DNA of 64,000 nt from an uncultured Prevotellaceae bacterium (lineage in GTDB: Bacteria; Bacteroidota; Bacteroidia; Bacteroidales; Muribaculaceae): assembly GCA_947165675.1 (NCBI GenBank), contig CAMVBJ010000001.1:62001-126000 (forward strand), written 5' to 3'. Of this stretch, positions 1 to 9,044 are shown in pieces. A program made the translations under genes and the position numbers. How positions within the stretch are numbered: the first letter of the stretch is position 1; the number at the start of each line of letters is the position of its first letter. The notes beneath the pieces were generated by a model. That model saw only the letters and a program-made list of their open reading frames with translations. It was not told the origin of the DNA and did not search any database.

Positions 1-56
1 AGCTTGAGTTTCAATTGTTCGTTCATCTCTTGTGGCTGACTATTACCTGAATGAAA

Positions 57-86
57 GGGCTCAAGTCGGCGGTTGCCCTTGAGCCC
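57..86 (-). terminator. Hairpin downstream of apt
   Basis: Perfect 9-bp inverted repeat gggctcaag...cttgagccc just 3' of the minus-strand apt ORF. Confidence 0.6.
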
Positions 87-95
87 CCTGGTGGG

Positions 96-629
96 TTAAA
101 ACGTGAACAGAGAGGTGACCTCGACATCCTTGGGGAACACGTCGCGTCCGTGCAAGTCGGCCAGGTCGCAGATGAAGTTGATGTAAATCTTTTTAGGATT
201 CATGGACTTCACGAGTTCATAGGCGGCCAGCATGGTGCCACCAGTAGCGAGCAGGTCGTCATGGATGACCACGATGTCGTCGGGGGTGATGGCGTCCTTG
301 TGGATCTCGATGGTGTCGGTGCCATACTCCTTGGTGTAGGATTTCTGGATGACTTCGGCAGGCAGTTTGCCCGGTTTGCGCAGTGGAACGAATCCTGCAT
401 TCAACTGTGTTGCCAAGATGGCTCCGCCAATGAAGCCTCGTGCCTCGATGCCCACGACCTTGGTAACGCCTGAGTCGCGATACATGTCGGTCATGGCGCG
501 AGTCATGATTTGCAGGGCTTCGGGGTCCTTAAATGCGGTGGTCAGGTCCTTGAACTGGATGCCTGGAACAGGGAAGTCGGGTACGTTGCGTACCACGCTT
601 TTTACTTTTTCTAATTCTTGTTTATTCAT
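96..629 (-). CDS. apt: Adenine phosphoribosyltransferase
   Basis: PRPP-binding motif VVIHDDLLATGGTMLAA; GIEARGFIGGAILA; full-length 177 aa. Confidence 0.93.
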   Translation of the reverse strand: MNKQELEKVKSVVRNVPDFPVPGIQFKDLTTAFKDPEALQIMTRAMTDMYRDSGVTKVVGIEARGFIGGAILATQLNAGFVPLRKPGKLPAEVIQKSYTKEYGTDTIEIHKDAITPDDIVVIHDDLLATGGTMLAAYELVKSMNPKKIYINFICDLADLHGRDVFPKDVEVTSLFTF

Positions 630-656
630 CTGAATATCAATATTTTATGTTTAAAT

Positions 657-672
657 TGTTTCACGTGGAACA
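657..672. promoter_or_regulatory. parS: Candidate parS (ParB-binding) site
   Basis: tgtttcacgtggaaca differs at one position from the consensus TGTTTCACGTGAAACA; parA/parB are present in the window. Confidence 0.6.
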
Positions 673-674
673 TG

Positions 675-2552
675 TTATCTGCCCAGTAATGCGAGCAGGA
701 TGTTGATGTCGCTGGGTGATACGCCGGGGATGCGCGAGGCTTGCCCCACTGTTTCGGGGTCAATGGCCTGTAGCTTTTGACGGGCCTCGGTGGATATTTG
801 GCGGATTTGGGAATAGTCAAATTTGCCTTTCAGTGTCACGCCATCGAGCCGGGCCACGCGGTCGGCAATGAGGGTCTCGCGTTCGATGTAGCCCCTGTAC
901 TTGATGGAGATTTCGGTGGCCTCGACTATCTCTTGGCGTCGTGCGTCCTCGAGTTCATCTATCTGAGCCTTCAGGTCGGGTAAGGCTTCGGCGAGCAGAA
1001 TCATGTTTAACTGGGGCCGCAATAGCAGGTCGTGCAGTCGTTGGCCTTGGGTCAAGGGCTGCATACCGTGGGCCTCAAGTGCAGGGTTGATCAAGCTGGC
1101 CTTGACGGTGTAGTTGCGACAGAAGTCCGTGAGCCGCTCGATCTGTTCACGCTTAGAGTACATCAAATTGTAGCGTTCGCTGGTGGCTAATCCCAGTCGG
1201 TAACTGCGCTCGGTCAGGCGCATGTCGGCGTCATCCTGGCGCAACAGGATGCGGTGCTCGGCGCGCGATGTGAACATGCGGTAAGGTTCGTCCACGCCAC
1301 AGGTGACGAGGTCATCGATGAGCACGCCGATGTAGGCTTCGTTGCGTGCCAGCGTGAAGGGTTCGCCTCCGGTCACATTCTGGTGGGCGTTAATGCCAGC
1401 GATGAGTCCCTGCCCGGCAGCCTCTTCATAGCCTGTAGTGCCGTTGACCTGTCCTGCCAGGAACAAGTTCTTGATTAATTTGGACTCAAGCGTGTGGGTG
1501 AGCTGGGTGGGGTCAAAGAAGTCGTACTCTATCGCATATCCAGGGCGGAAGGCGTGCACATCGCGCAGGGCGGGAATGTGGCGCAGTGCCTCGATCTGGA
1601 CCTCCCAGGGCAGGGATGACGAGAAACCATTGAGGTACATCTCGTGGGTCGTGGCTCCCTCGGGTTCGATAAAGAGTTGATGGGAAGTTTTGTCGGCAAA
1701 GGTCACGATTTTGGTCTCAATGCTGGGACAGTATCGGGGACCGATGCTGGTGATTTGTCCATTATAGAGTGGTGATTGCGGCAGTCCCATGCGCAGGATC
1801 TCATGCACCTGTTCGTTGGTATGCACAATCCAGCATGGGCGTTGTGGCAGTCGTGAACCCACGCCTGGTAGGTATGAGAAGTGGTGGAAGTCATGCTCGC
1901 CTTCTTGCTTGATGCACTGTGAGAAGTCGATTGTGCGCTCGTCAAGTCGTGGTGGCGTGCCCGTCTTCATGCGTCCGACGGTGAAACCGAGCGATGCTAA
2001 CTGCTCGGTGACGCCCCTTGCCGGTGGTTCAGCAACACGTCCACCAGGGGTCTTGACAGGCCCCACGTGCATCAATCCATTCAGGAATGTGCCCGCTGTG
2101 AGGATAACGGCCTTGGCCTGAAAAGTGATTCCCATCTGGGTCTTGACACCTTTCACTACCCCACCCTCGATGACGAATTCATCGACCGAATCTTGCCACA
2201 TGTATAAGTTGGGAGTGTTCTCGAGCACGTTTCTCCACTCGAGGATGAACTGTTGGCGATCGCTCTGTGATCGCGGGCTCCACATGGCGGGGCCTTTACT
2301 GCGGTTGAGCATCCTGAACTGAATGCTGCTGCGGTCAGTCACAATACCCATTTGTCCGCCCAGGGCGTCAATCTCGCGTACGATCTGCCCCTTGGCAATG
2401 CCGCCGACGGCGGGATTGCAACTCATCTGAGCGATCTTATTCATGTCGATGGTGATGAGTAGGGTGCGTGATCCCAGTCGGGCAGCAGCACAGGCAGCCT
2501 CGCAGCCGGCATGACCAGCCCCCACCACTATCACGTCATAGTCGTGCCTCAT
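675..2552 (-). CDS. mnmG: tRNA uridine-5-carboxymethylaminomethyl(34) synthesis enzyme MnmG (GidA)
   Basis: VIVVGAGHAGCEAACAAARLG FAD-binding N-terminus, SCNPAVGGIAKG, PGRVAEPPARG; 625 aa. Confidence 0.96.
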   Translation of the reverse strand: MRHDYDVIVVGAGHAGCEAACAAARLGSRTLLITIDMNKIAQMSCNPAVGGIAKGQIVREIDALGGQMGIVTDRSSIQFRMLNRSKGPAMWSPRSQSDRQQFILEWRNVLENTPNLYMWQDSVDEFVIEGGVVKGVKTQMGITFQAKAVILTAGTFLNGLMHVGPVKTPGGRVAEPPARGVTEQLASLGFTVGRMKTGTPPRLDERTIDFSQCIKQEGEHDFHHFSYLPGVGSRLPQRPCWIVHTNEQVHEILRMGLPQSPLYNGQITSIGPRYCPSIETKIVTFADKTSHQLFIEPEGATTHEMYLNGFSSSLPWEVQIEALRHIPALRDVHAFRPGYAIEYDFFDPTQLTHTLESKLIKNLFLAGQVNGTTGYEEAAGQGLIAGINAHQNVTGGEPFTLARNEAYIGVLIDDLVTCGVDEPYRMFTSRAEHRILLRQDDADMRLTERSYRLGLATSERYNLMYSKREQIERLTDFCRNYTVKASLINPALEAHGMQPLTQGQRLHDLLLRPQLNMILLAEALPDLKAQIDELEDARRQEIVEATEISIKYRGYIERETLIADRVARLDGVTLKGKFDYSQIRQISTEARQKLQAIDPETVGQASRIPGVSPSDINILLALLGR

Positions 2553-2989
2553 TTCTTGAATACGTTGTCGGGAAGAATAGCCAGGGCGTTGTTCTCGTGT
2601 TGCTCCATGATTTCACGTTCACCAGGACCCTTGTCGTTGATGCCGCACAGGTGCAGCACGCCATGGATGATGACGCGCATGAGTTCGGTGTCATAGGCAG
2701 CTCCAAGCATCTCGGCATTGCTGCGCACCGTGTCGAGCGAGATGACCATGTCGCCCGCGATGTGGCGCGAATTGGTGTAGTCAAAGGTGATGATGTCGGT
2801 ATAGTAATCGTGACCCAGAAACTGGCGGTTAGTCTGCAGGATGTACTCATCGTCGCAGAAGACGTAGGTCAAGCACCCTACCCGTTGCTGATGTTGCTCG
2901 GCAACCGCCACAATCCAGTCACGCACCACATCCTCATTGAGGTGCGGCATTTCGACTTTACCTTGTAACATGTAATTGATTTCGGTCAT
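2549..2989 (-). CDS. ybeY: rRNA maturation RNase YbeY
   Basis: HGVLHLCGINDKGPGEREIMEQHE (HxxxHxxGxxH-type motif); start moved to MTEINYM; 4-nt overlap with mnmG. Confidence 0.9.
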   Translation of the reverse strand: MTEINYMLQGKVEMPHLNEDVVRDWIVAVAEQHQQRVGCLTYVFCDDEYILQTNRQFLGHDYYTDIITFDYTNSRHIAGDMVISLDTVRSNAEMLGAAYDTELMRVIIHGVLHLCGINDKGPGEREIMEQHENNALAILPDNVFKK

Positions 2990-3354
2990 TACTTGATGCT
3001 TCTTGAAAAACGGGAGACAAAGATAACACAAATATTTCACAAACAAGAAAAAAGTCTAAGAATTAACCCATCGAGAGGGCATATTTTGAATCGGGTTCGG
3101 GAGTTGAGCGCTGGAGTCGGTTTTTCTCCCCTACCCGATTTTTCTGACAAAACTTGAAATATGGTCAAAATCTCTGAAAAACAGCGAGAAAAGGCATTTT
3201 AACCCGCTGAGAATTGAAAATTCTATCTCAATCGATGGATGATGCGAGAATTTTTCAAGAAAATTGGCATTAAATTTGCAGATGTAATGATAAATCTATA
3301 CCTTTGATGAAATCTTAAGAAACCTTCATGCACACATTGAGAATTGACGATAAC

Positions 3355-3392
3355 ATTAATAACAACTATAAAAATTAATAACAACTATAAAA
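3355..3392. repeat. Two perfect copies of a 19-bp tandem repeat upstream of nfeD-like gene
   Basis: attaataacaactataaaa x2 at 3355-3373 and 3374-3392. Confidence 0.85.
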
Positions 3393-3401
3393 AAAAGTAT
3401 T

Positions 3402-3866
3402 ATGATTGAGTATTTCACATCCAACCTGTGGCTCGTGTGGGTGATCATCAGCATCCTCTGCTTGATTCTTGAGCTTTCTTCAGGTGATTTTTTCATTTTG
3501 TGCTTTGCGATTGGTGCTGCTGCCAGTGCAATCTTTGCCGGATGCGGTGCTGCCCTCTCTGTTCAGATTATCATGTTTGCTGTTGTGTCGGCATTGAGCC
3601 TAATGCTTGTACGCCCAGCCTTGTTGAAGAAGATACATCAGCCACAGCGCGAGCGCCTGAGCAATGCCGAGGCTATGATCGGTCAGACGGGCCGTGTCAG
3701 CGAGTCTATCGAGGCTGGCGGTTATGGCCGGGTTGCGATCGATGGTGACGACTGGAAGGCCAAGAGTGCCGACGGTTGTGCCATTGACAAGGATGTGCGC
3801 GTGCGCGTTGTCAAGATGGACAGTATCATTCTCACCGTTGAGCCTCTCAACACCGTCAATGAATAA
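3402..3866 (+). CDS. NfeD family membrane protein
   Basis: N-terminal TM segments plus C-terminal OB-fold (GQTGRVSESIEAGGYGRVAIDGDDWKAKS); adjacent to SPFH gene. Confidence 0.85.
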   Translation: MIEYFTSNLWLVWVIISILCLILELSSGDFFILCFAIGAAASAIFAGCGAALSVQIIMFAVVSALSLMLVRPALLKKIHQPQRERLSNAEAMIGQTGRVSESIEAGGYGRVAIDGDDWKAKSADGCAIDKDVRVRVVKMDSIILTVEPLNTVNE

Positions 3867-3894
3867 AAGAACTATTCACTAAAACTTAACAAAT

Positions 3895-4863
3895 ATGACA
3901 CCTTTATCAATATTTTTCATCGTAGTTATTCTGCTGGCCCTGATACTTGTTAAGAGCGCACTCGTGATTATTCCTCAGAGTGAGACCAAGATCATTGAGC
4001 GATTAGGTAAATACTATGCAACGCTCAAGCCCGGTATTAACCTGATTATCCCCTTTATTGACCGTCCCAAGACGATTATTGCCTATGAGCATGGCCGTTA
4101 TCGCACCACCAACAGTATCGACCTGCGCGAACAAGTCTATGACTTTGACAAGCAGAACGTGATTACTAAGGATAACGTCTTGACCCAGATCAATGCGTTG
4201 CTTTATTTCCAGATTGTGGATCCCTTCAAGGCTGTCTATGAGATTAACAACCTGCCCAATGCTATCGAGAAGTTGACCCAGACCACGCTGCGTAACATTA
4301 TTGGTGAGCTTGAGTTAGACCAGACGTTAACCTCGCGTGATACCATCAACTCGAAGCTGCGTGCAGTCCTTGATGATGCAACTAATAAGTGGGGTATTAA
4401 GGTCAATCGCGTGGAGTTGCAGGACATCCAACCGCCTCAAACTGTTCTCCAGGCCATGGAAAAGCAGATGCAGGCCGAGCGTAATAAGCGTGCAACCATT
4501 CTCACCAGTGAGGGTCAGAAGCAGTCTGCCATCCTTCAGTCCGAGGGTCAAAAGACGGCTCGTATCAATCAGGCTGAGGCAGACAAGCAGACAGAGATCC
4601 TGCGTGCCGAGGGTGAAGCTCAGGCCCGCATCCGCAAAGCCGAGGCTGAGGCTATTGCCATCGACAAGATCACCCAGGCAGTAGGGCAGAGCACCAACCC
4701 TGCAAACTACCTGCTGGCTCAAAAGTACATCCAGATGCTTGATGCCCTGGCCAGTGGCGATAAAACCAAGACGGTTTATCTGCCTTATGAGGCTACTAAT
4801 CTGTTAGGCTCTATCGGTGGCATTAAGGAACTCTTCCAGTCGGGAGAAGACAAGAAGGAGTAA
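3895..4863 (+). CDS. SPFH/Band 7 (stomatin-like) protein
   Basis: VIIPQSETKIIERLGKYYATLKPGINLIIPFID; Q/A/E-rich coiled-coil C-terminus; 322 aa. Confidence 0.92.
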   Translation: MTPLSIFFIVVILLALILVKSALVIIPQSETKIIERLGKYYATLKPGINLIIPFIDRPKTIIAYEHGRYRTTNSIDLREQVYDFDKQNVITKDNVLTQINALLYFQIVDPFKAVYEINNLPNAIEKLTQTTLRNIIGELELDQTLTSRDTINSKLRAVLDDATNKWGIKVNRVELQDIQPPQTVLQAMEKQMQAERNKRATILTSEGQKQSAILQSEGQKTARINQAEADKQTEILRAEGEAQARIRKAEAEAIAIDKITQAVGQSTNPANYLLAQKYIQMLDALASGDKTKTVYLPYEATNLLGSIGGIKELFQSGEDKKE

Positions 4864-4944
4864 AAAGAATGGGAAAAGGGTAGGGTAGAGTCCCTATCGA
4901 TGCTACAATGGGGGCGCGGCGATAGATGATTCTATCGCTGTGCC

Positions 4945-6036
4945 TCAACTGTAATGTTCTCTCCACTGGCCAGGTGTGATGCCCTCTTGGGCTTTGAAGT
5001 TTCTCATGAACTGGGATTTGGATGTAAAGCCTGTTTGCTGGGAAATTTTTTCTATCGTCAGGGTAGGGGAGGAGGCTAACAGGTTTTTGGCTTCCTCAAT
5101 GCGCAACCGGGTAAGCCAGGTGTTGAAGTTGCAGCCATAGTTGCTGTTGATGTAGCGTGACAGATATGTGCGGTTGGTTCTCAACTGCTTTGCCACTTGG
5201 GTTATGGTTATCCCCTGATGGCAATAGGCTCGTGTGGAGATCCATCGATCTAACTTGGAATCCAATTCACTGAGATTTCCTGCTAAGGCTTTAATCTGTT
5301 TATTATCAGGCGTCTGCAATGAGGGCATGTCCGTGGTGTCCATGGCGTCGGGGTAGTTGATGATCATGTTGACAACGGTGATGAACACATAGGCCCAGAG
5401 GACTAAAGACGCGAAGTTGAAGATAGCTAATGCGTCGTCTGACCACATCACCAAGAACGCATACAGCAAAGCAAATACAGATAGAAGCATGACGCATCTC
5501 CATATCAGGTTGAGGTAAGATAGTTCGAAACGCTCATCGGGATCGAGCTGATTACTCTGTTTTACCAATTTCTTATAGCCGATGGCAAAAACGAAGATAA
5601 TCCTCATTAAATCAATGAGATATAACGCCAGTGAGGATACGATCAAAATGGTGGCAAGAGAGGGATTACACCAGGGTGACACCCACACTAATGCAACGCA
5701 TAGCAAGAATATCATCAAGGTGAGAAACATGCGAGCTCTGGTCAAGTGCATTTTGTTAGCAAGCAGGATAAAGACCGTAGCTATCATCAGCGTCGCAGTA
5801 TATAACATTGTGATATTCAGCGCAGTGTTGACAAGTGGCTTGTCCATATTGAGTTTCAGTTGGAATTGTAGCAGCGTAATAATTCCCACCAGTATAAACA
5901 CAAGGGCTATAACTTGCTTGGCTCGTGAGAACCACCGTGAAGACTTGACCTTGAGATTGCCAATCAACAGCAGCGAGACACCGCCGAATAAGGTCTCGAC
6001 CACGCAACCCAGTTGTGAGTATTCATATAGTGTCAT
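4945..6036 (-). CDS. AraC-type HTH regulator with integral-membrane N-terminal region
   Basis: Multiple hydrophobic segments followed by TNRTYLSRYINSNYGCNFNTWLTRLRIEEAKNLL...GFTSKSQFMRNFKAQEGITPGQWR. Confidence 0.85.
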   Translation of the reverse strand: MTLYEYSQLGCVVETLFGGVSLLLIGNLKVKSSRWFSRAKQVIALVFILVGIITLLQFQLKLNMDKPLVNTALNITMLYTATLMIATVFILLANKMHLTRARMFLTLMIFLLCVALVWVSPWCNPSLATILIVSSLALYLIDLMRIIFVFAIGYKKLVKQSNQLDPDERFELSYLNLIWRCVMLLSVFALLYAFLVMWSDDALAIFNFASLVLWAYVFITVVNMIINYPDAMDTTDMPSLQTPDNKQIKALAGNLSELDSKLDRWISTRAYCHQGITITQVAKQLRTNRTYLSRYINSNYGCNFNTWLTRLRIEEAKNLLASSPTLTIEKISQQTGFTSKSQFMRNFKAQEGITPGQWREHYS

Positions 6037-6170
6037 TGGATGATCAGGTATAAAAAGAGATTAACGGCAAAATTATGAAAAAAAATAAAAAAACAAGCAA
6101 TTGTCTATGAAAATGCCCTGTTTCATGAGAAGAATTGGGGTTAAAATTGTATTTTTGCAATTGTGAAGTA

Positions 6171-7334
6171 ATGATTCAGTCAATAGTTGCAATGATTTCT
6201 CAAGAACTGGAACTTAATATTGTCATGATTGGATGGGTAGTGCCAATCCTATTGGGGTTGTTCTTGCTCATGATTAAAACGCCCGAAACCAGATCACATG
6301 TTTATTACCGGAAGGGTAAATTGACCTGTGCCATCGCTATGCTGCTGTTCGGTTCTGAAATCTTGTTCCAGTGGCTGTTGCGCATTCTTGAATTTGCTGA
6401 CCCATTCCTGTCTGTTTCTGTTTACTTGTTTATCTTCTGCCTCGCTACATTGCTCATTGCGACGGGATATTGCACCATGCTCAGTCCTGGGTCGGTTGAT
6501 AAGCGACAAATGCGAATCTCGGTATTCGTAGTCGTGATCTTTGCTGCCATATTGATCATCAGTTATTTCTTGCCATACAGGAAGTGGCAGGCACGAGGTG
6601 TGCTATTGTGTTGCGCGCTATTGTTCCTCATCACTTGTAGTGGGCTGTACTCGTGTGTAGCAGTCTATCGAAAGGCGATTAACAACTTGAGGACTTATTA
6701 CTCGGATGTCGTTGAGAACATGGTGAGGTGGATGCCAGGAGTGGGCGTAGGCATCTTGATTTTTCTACTGTCAGCTCCGTTTGTCTGTTGGCTGCCACGA
6801 TGGGTGGGTATCTATCAGGTAGCATTGAGCATCATCTTGTTTATCTACTCCTTTATCTGCATCATCAATTTCTCTACCACCTATAATTCCCTTGCCCTTG
6901 CCCTTGATACAACCCAAGCGGGTGCCAATGAGCAAGCTGGGCAGTTGCCAGACGATGTTGACACGGGTAATGATAATCCCCAGCGGAACCCCCTCAGTGA
7001 GTCTTTGCTTGAGGTGATTCAGGATAAGGAAGAGCGTTGGCAGGCACGTGGAGGATATCGCAACAAGGGAATAACTATCGAACAGGCTGCTCACGAGTTG
7101 GGCACTAACCGCAATTATCTTTCCAGATACCTTAACGAGGTGAAGCATGTGACTTTTTATGAATGGGTGGCCCAGATGCGCGTCCATGAAGCTCAGGAGC
7201 TCATGCTTAAAAACCGTAGCCTGTCCATTGAGCAGATTGCCAGTCGGGTGGGATTCACCTCGGCATCTACATTCTCAGTCGCCTTCAAGAAGGTGGTGGG
7301 ATTCACTCCTGCCAGGTGGCGAAATCAACAATGA
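6171..7334 (+). CDS. AraC-type HTH regulator with integral-membrane N-terminal region
   Basis: Hydrophobic N-terminal half; GTNRNYLSRYLNEVKHVTFYEWVAQMRVHEAQELM...GFTSASTFSVAFKKVVGFTPARWR; start moved to 6171, after a TATTTTTG -7 element. Confidence 0.85.
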   Translation: MIQSIVAMISQELELNIVMIGWVVPILLGLFLLMIKTPETRSHVYYRKGKLTCAIAMLLFGSEILFQWLLRILEFADPFLSVSVYLFIFCLATLLIATGYCTMLSPGSVDKRQMRISVFVVVIFAAILIISYFLPYRKWQARGVLLCCALLFLITCSGLYSCVAVYRKAINNLRTYYSDVVENMVRWMPGVGVGILIFLLSAPFVCWLPRWVGIYQVALSIILFIYSFICIINFSTTYNSLALALDTTQAGANEQAGQLPDDVDTGNDNPQRNPLSESLLEVIQDKEERWQARGGYRNKGITIEQAAHELGTNRNYLSRYLNEVKHVTFYEWVAQMRVHEAQELMLKNRSLSIEQIASRVGFTSASTFSVAFKKVVGFTPARWRNQQ

Positions 7335-7480
7335 CAAATTAAAATTGCTATATTCAAAAAACGCCGATTTCATCGACCCAAATCGGTATTTATCGGGTGT
7401 GAAATCGTCAAAATATTTAATACAAAACAATTAAATGGATTGTAGGTCTTGACGAGTGTTTTTATTTTGAAATTTATTTG

Positions 7481-7488
7481 TAACTTTG
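7481..7488 (+). promoter_or_regulatory. Bacteroidetes-type -7 element TAACTTTG
   Basis: Matches TAnnTTTG consensus; start of a ~200-nt intergenic unit ending in an intrinsic terminator. Confidence 0.45.
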
Positions 7489-7502
7489 CATGTGAAGATA
7501 AG

Positions 7503-7595
7503 ATGAATTGGCTGAAAGGTCAAGGGCACTTTAGGTTTTATGAAACGAGAGATCTAATTAAGAAATGTGCATTAATAATACAAGAATTGAAGTAG
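7503..7595 (+). CDS. Small ORF, 30 aa (MNWLKGQGHFRFYETRDLIKKCALIIQELK)
   Basis: ATG-to-TAG ORF just downstream of the TAACTTTG element; too short for the supplied ORF track. Confidence 0.3.
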   Translation: MNWLKGQGHFRFYETRDLIKKCALIIQELK

Positions 7596-7663
7596 TATCC
7601 TTGAAAAGTGTTATTTGACTTTGAGTGAAAAAGAATCACTCAATGAATATTAAGCAAGATTGT

Positions 7664-7697
7664 TCAGTCTGCCTGTGAAGGTTGACTGATTTTTTTT
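7664..7697 (+). terminator. Intrinsic terminator
   Basis: cagtc-t-gcct-gtga-aggt-t-gactg hairpin followed by a T8 tract. Confidence 0.6.
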
Positions 7698-7794
7698 GCT
7701 GTTTTTCAAGCTGTATGCCAAAAAAAATGACTATCTTCGTGCCGTATCATCGCCAGTGCCAGTGACACTGGCTCTAAATATTGAAATCTATCTA

Positions 7795-8934
7795 ATGATC
7801 AACGTTTTCCACATCGTATCCAATAAGCACTGGACAGGAGCCGAGCAATACACCTATGACTTGGTGGAGCGGTTGCGTAACGACGACGATTTCTATGTCG
7901 AGGTAGTCTGTCGCAAGTATCCTGTTGTGCTCAAGCAATACCGTCGTCTGGAGATACCTATCTCGATCTTGCCCCTCAAGGGCGTTACCGATATCGACTC
8001 TCCCGTGCGGTTTGCCCGCCTGTTGCGCAAGGGGCGCAATATCATCCATGTGCACAGCTTTAAAGACGCTTTCATGGCAGTGATGGCCCGCCGCATCAGC
8101 GAGAACCGTGATACGCGCGTTGTAGTCAGCGTGCACGGCGTTTACAAGCCCAAGAAGAACTACATGTACACCAAGCTGTATAAGTCCATCGATTGCTTTG
8201 TTTTCTCGTCCGAGATGGCTCGTGAGGCGTTCTTGGGCAAAGCAAAGAAGCAGTATGCCGACCGAACGGTGGTGCTGCGAGACAGTGTGTGTGACAGTAT
8301 GATTGGAACCACAGTGCCCAACCTGCGACGCGAGTTAGGCATTGACAGTCACCAGGCGCTGATCATGTACCACGGCAAATTATCCCCTGAGAAGGGCATA
8401 GATGCCCTCCTGGGCGCTTTAACCCACGTGGATAAGACCAAGTATCATCTGGTCGTCATCGGCGAGGGACAGGCCAAGTATAAGGCCAAAATCAAGGGAT
8501 TCATTGTTGCTGCCGGTATGGTGAATAATGTATCGCTGCTCGGTTTCAGGGACAACATCCTGGAGTACCTGCGCCAGGCCGATTTTGGCGTCCTCCCGTC
8601 AATCCAGCCCGAAGCATTGGGTATCAGCAACTTGGAGTATATGATGGCAGGTAAAGCCCATATCGCCAGCAATAATGGTGCCCAGCCTGAATATGTGCAC
8701 GATGGCGTGAATGGGTTGCTTGTTCCTCCTGGCGACGAACATGCGCTGACCACCGCCATCAATCATCTCATCAGGGACACTGCAAGCCGCTCACGCATGG
8801 GCACCCAAGCTCAGAAGGATTTCCAGGACAACCTGGATTATCCCAACTTCTATCAGAAGATGACCGATCAATACCGTCGATTGCTCGACACGGCTCCCGT
8901 TGTGGAGATCGACACCTCAGTATCGAAGGATTAA
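7795..8934 (+). CDS. Glycosyltransferase family 4 (GT-B)
   Basis: YHGKLSPEKGIDALLGAL...GEGQAKYKAKI...PSIQPEALGISNLEYMMAGKAHIASNNGAQPEYVHDGVNGLLVPPGD; start at MINVFHIVSNKHWTG. Confidence 0.9.
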   Translation: MINVFHIVSNKHWTGAEQYTYDLVERLRNDDDFYVEVVCRKYPVVLKQYRRLEIPISILPLKGVTDIDSPVRFARLLRKGRNIIHVHSFKDAFMAVMARRISENRDTRVVVSVHGVYKPKKNYMYTKLYKSIDCFVFSSEMAREAFLGKAKKQYADRTVVLRDSVCDSMIGTTVPNLRRELGIDSHQALIMYHGKLSPEKGIDALLGALTHVDKTKYHLVVIGEGQAKYKAKIKGFIVAAGMVNNVSLLGFRDNILEYLRQADFGVLPSIQPEALGISNLEYMMAGKAHIASNNGAQPEYVHDGVNGLLVPPGDEHALTTAINHLIRDTASRSRMGTQAQKDFQDNLDYPNFYQKMTDQYRRLLDTAPVVEIDTSVSKD

Positions 8935-8986
8935 GATCAACGCGAGTAGTTGGCGGAGTTCCTCGAGAACTCAGTATCCTACAAAT

Positions 8987-9026
8987 AACAACCGCCGGGG
9001 CTGCTGGAGCCCTGGCGGTCGTTGTT
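8987..9026. terminator. Bidirectional terminator hairpin
   Basis: aacaaccgccggggctgctggagccctggcggtcgttgtt between convergent genes. Confidence 0.75.
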
Positions 9027-9044
9027 AATCAATAGGGTAGGGGA

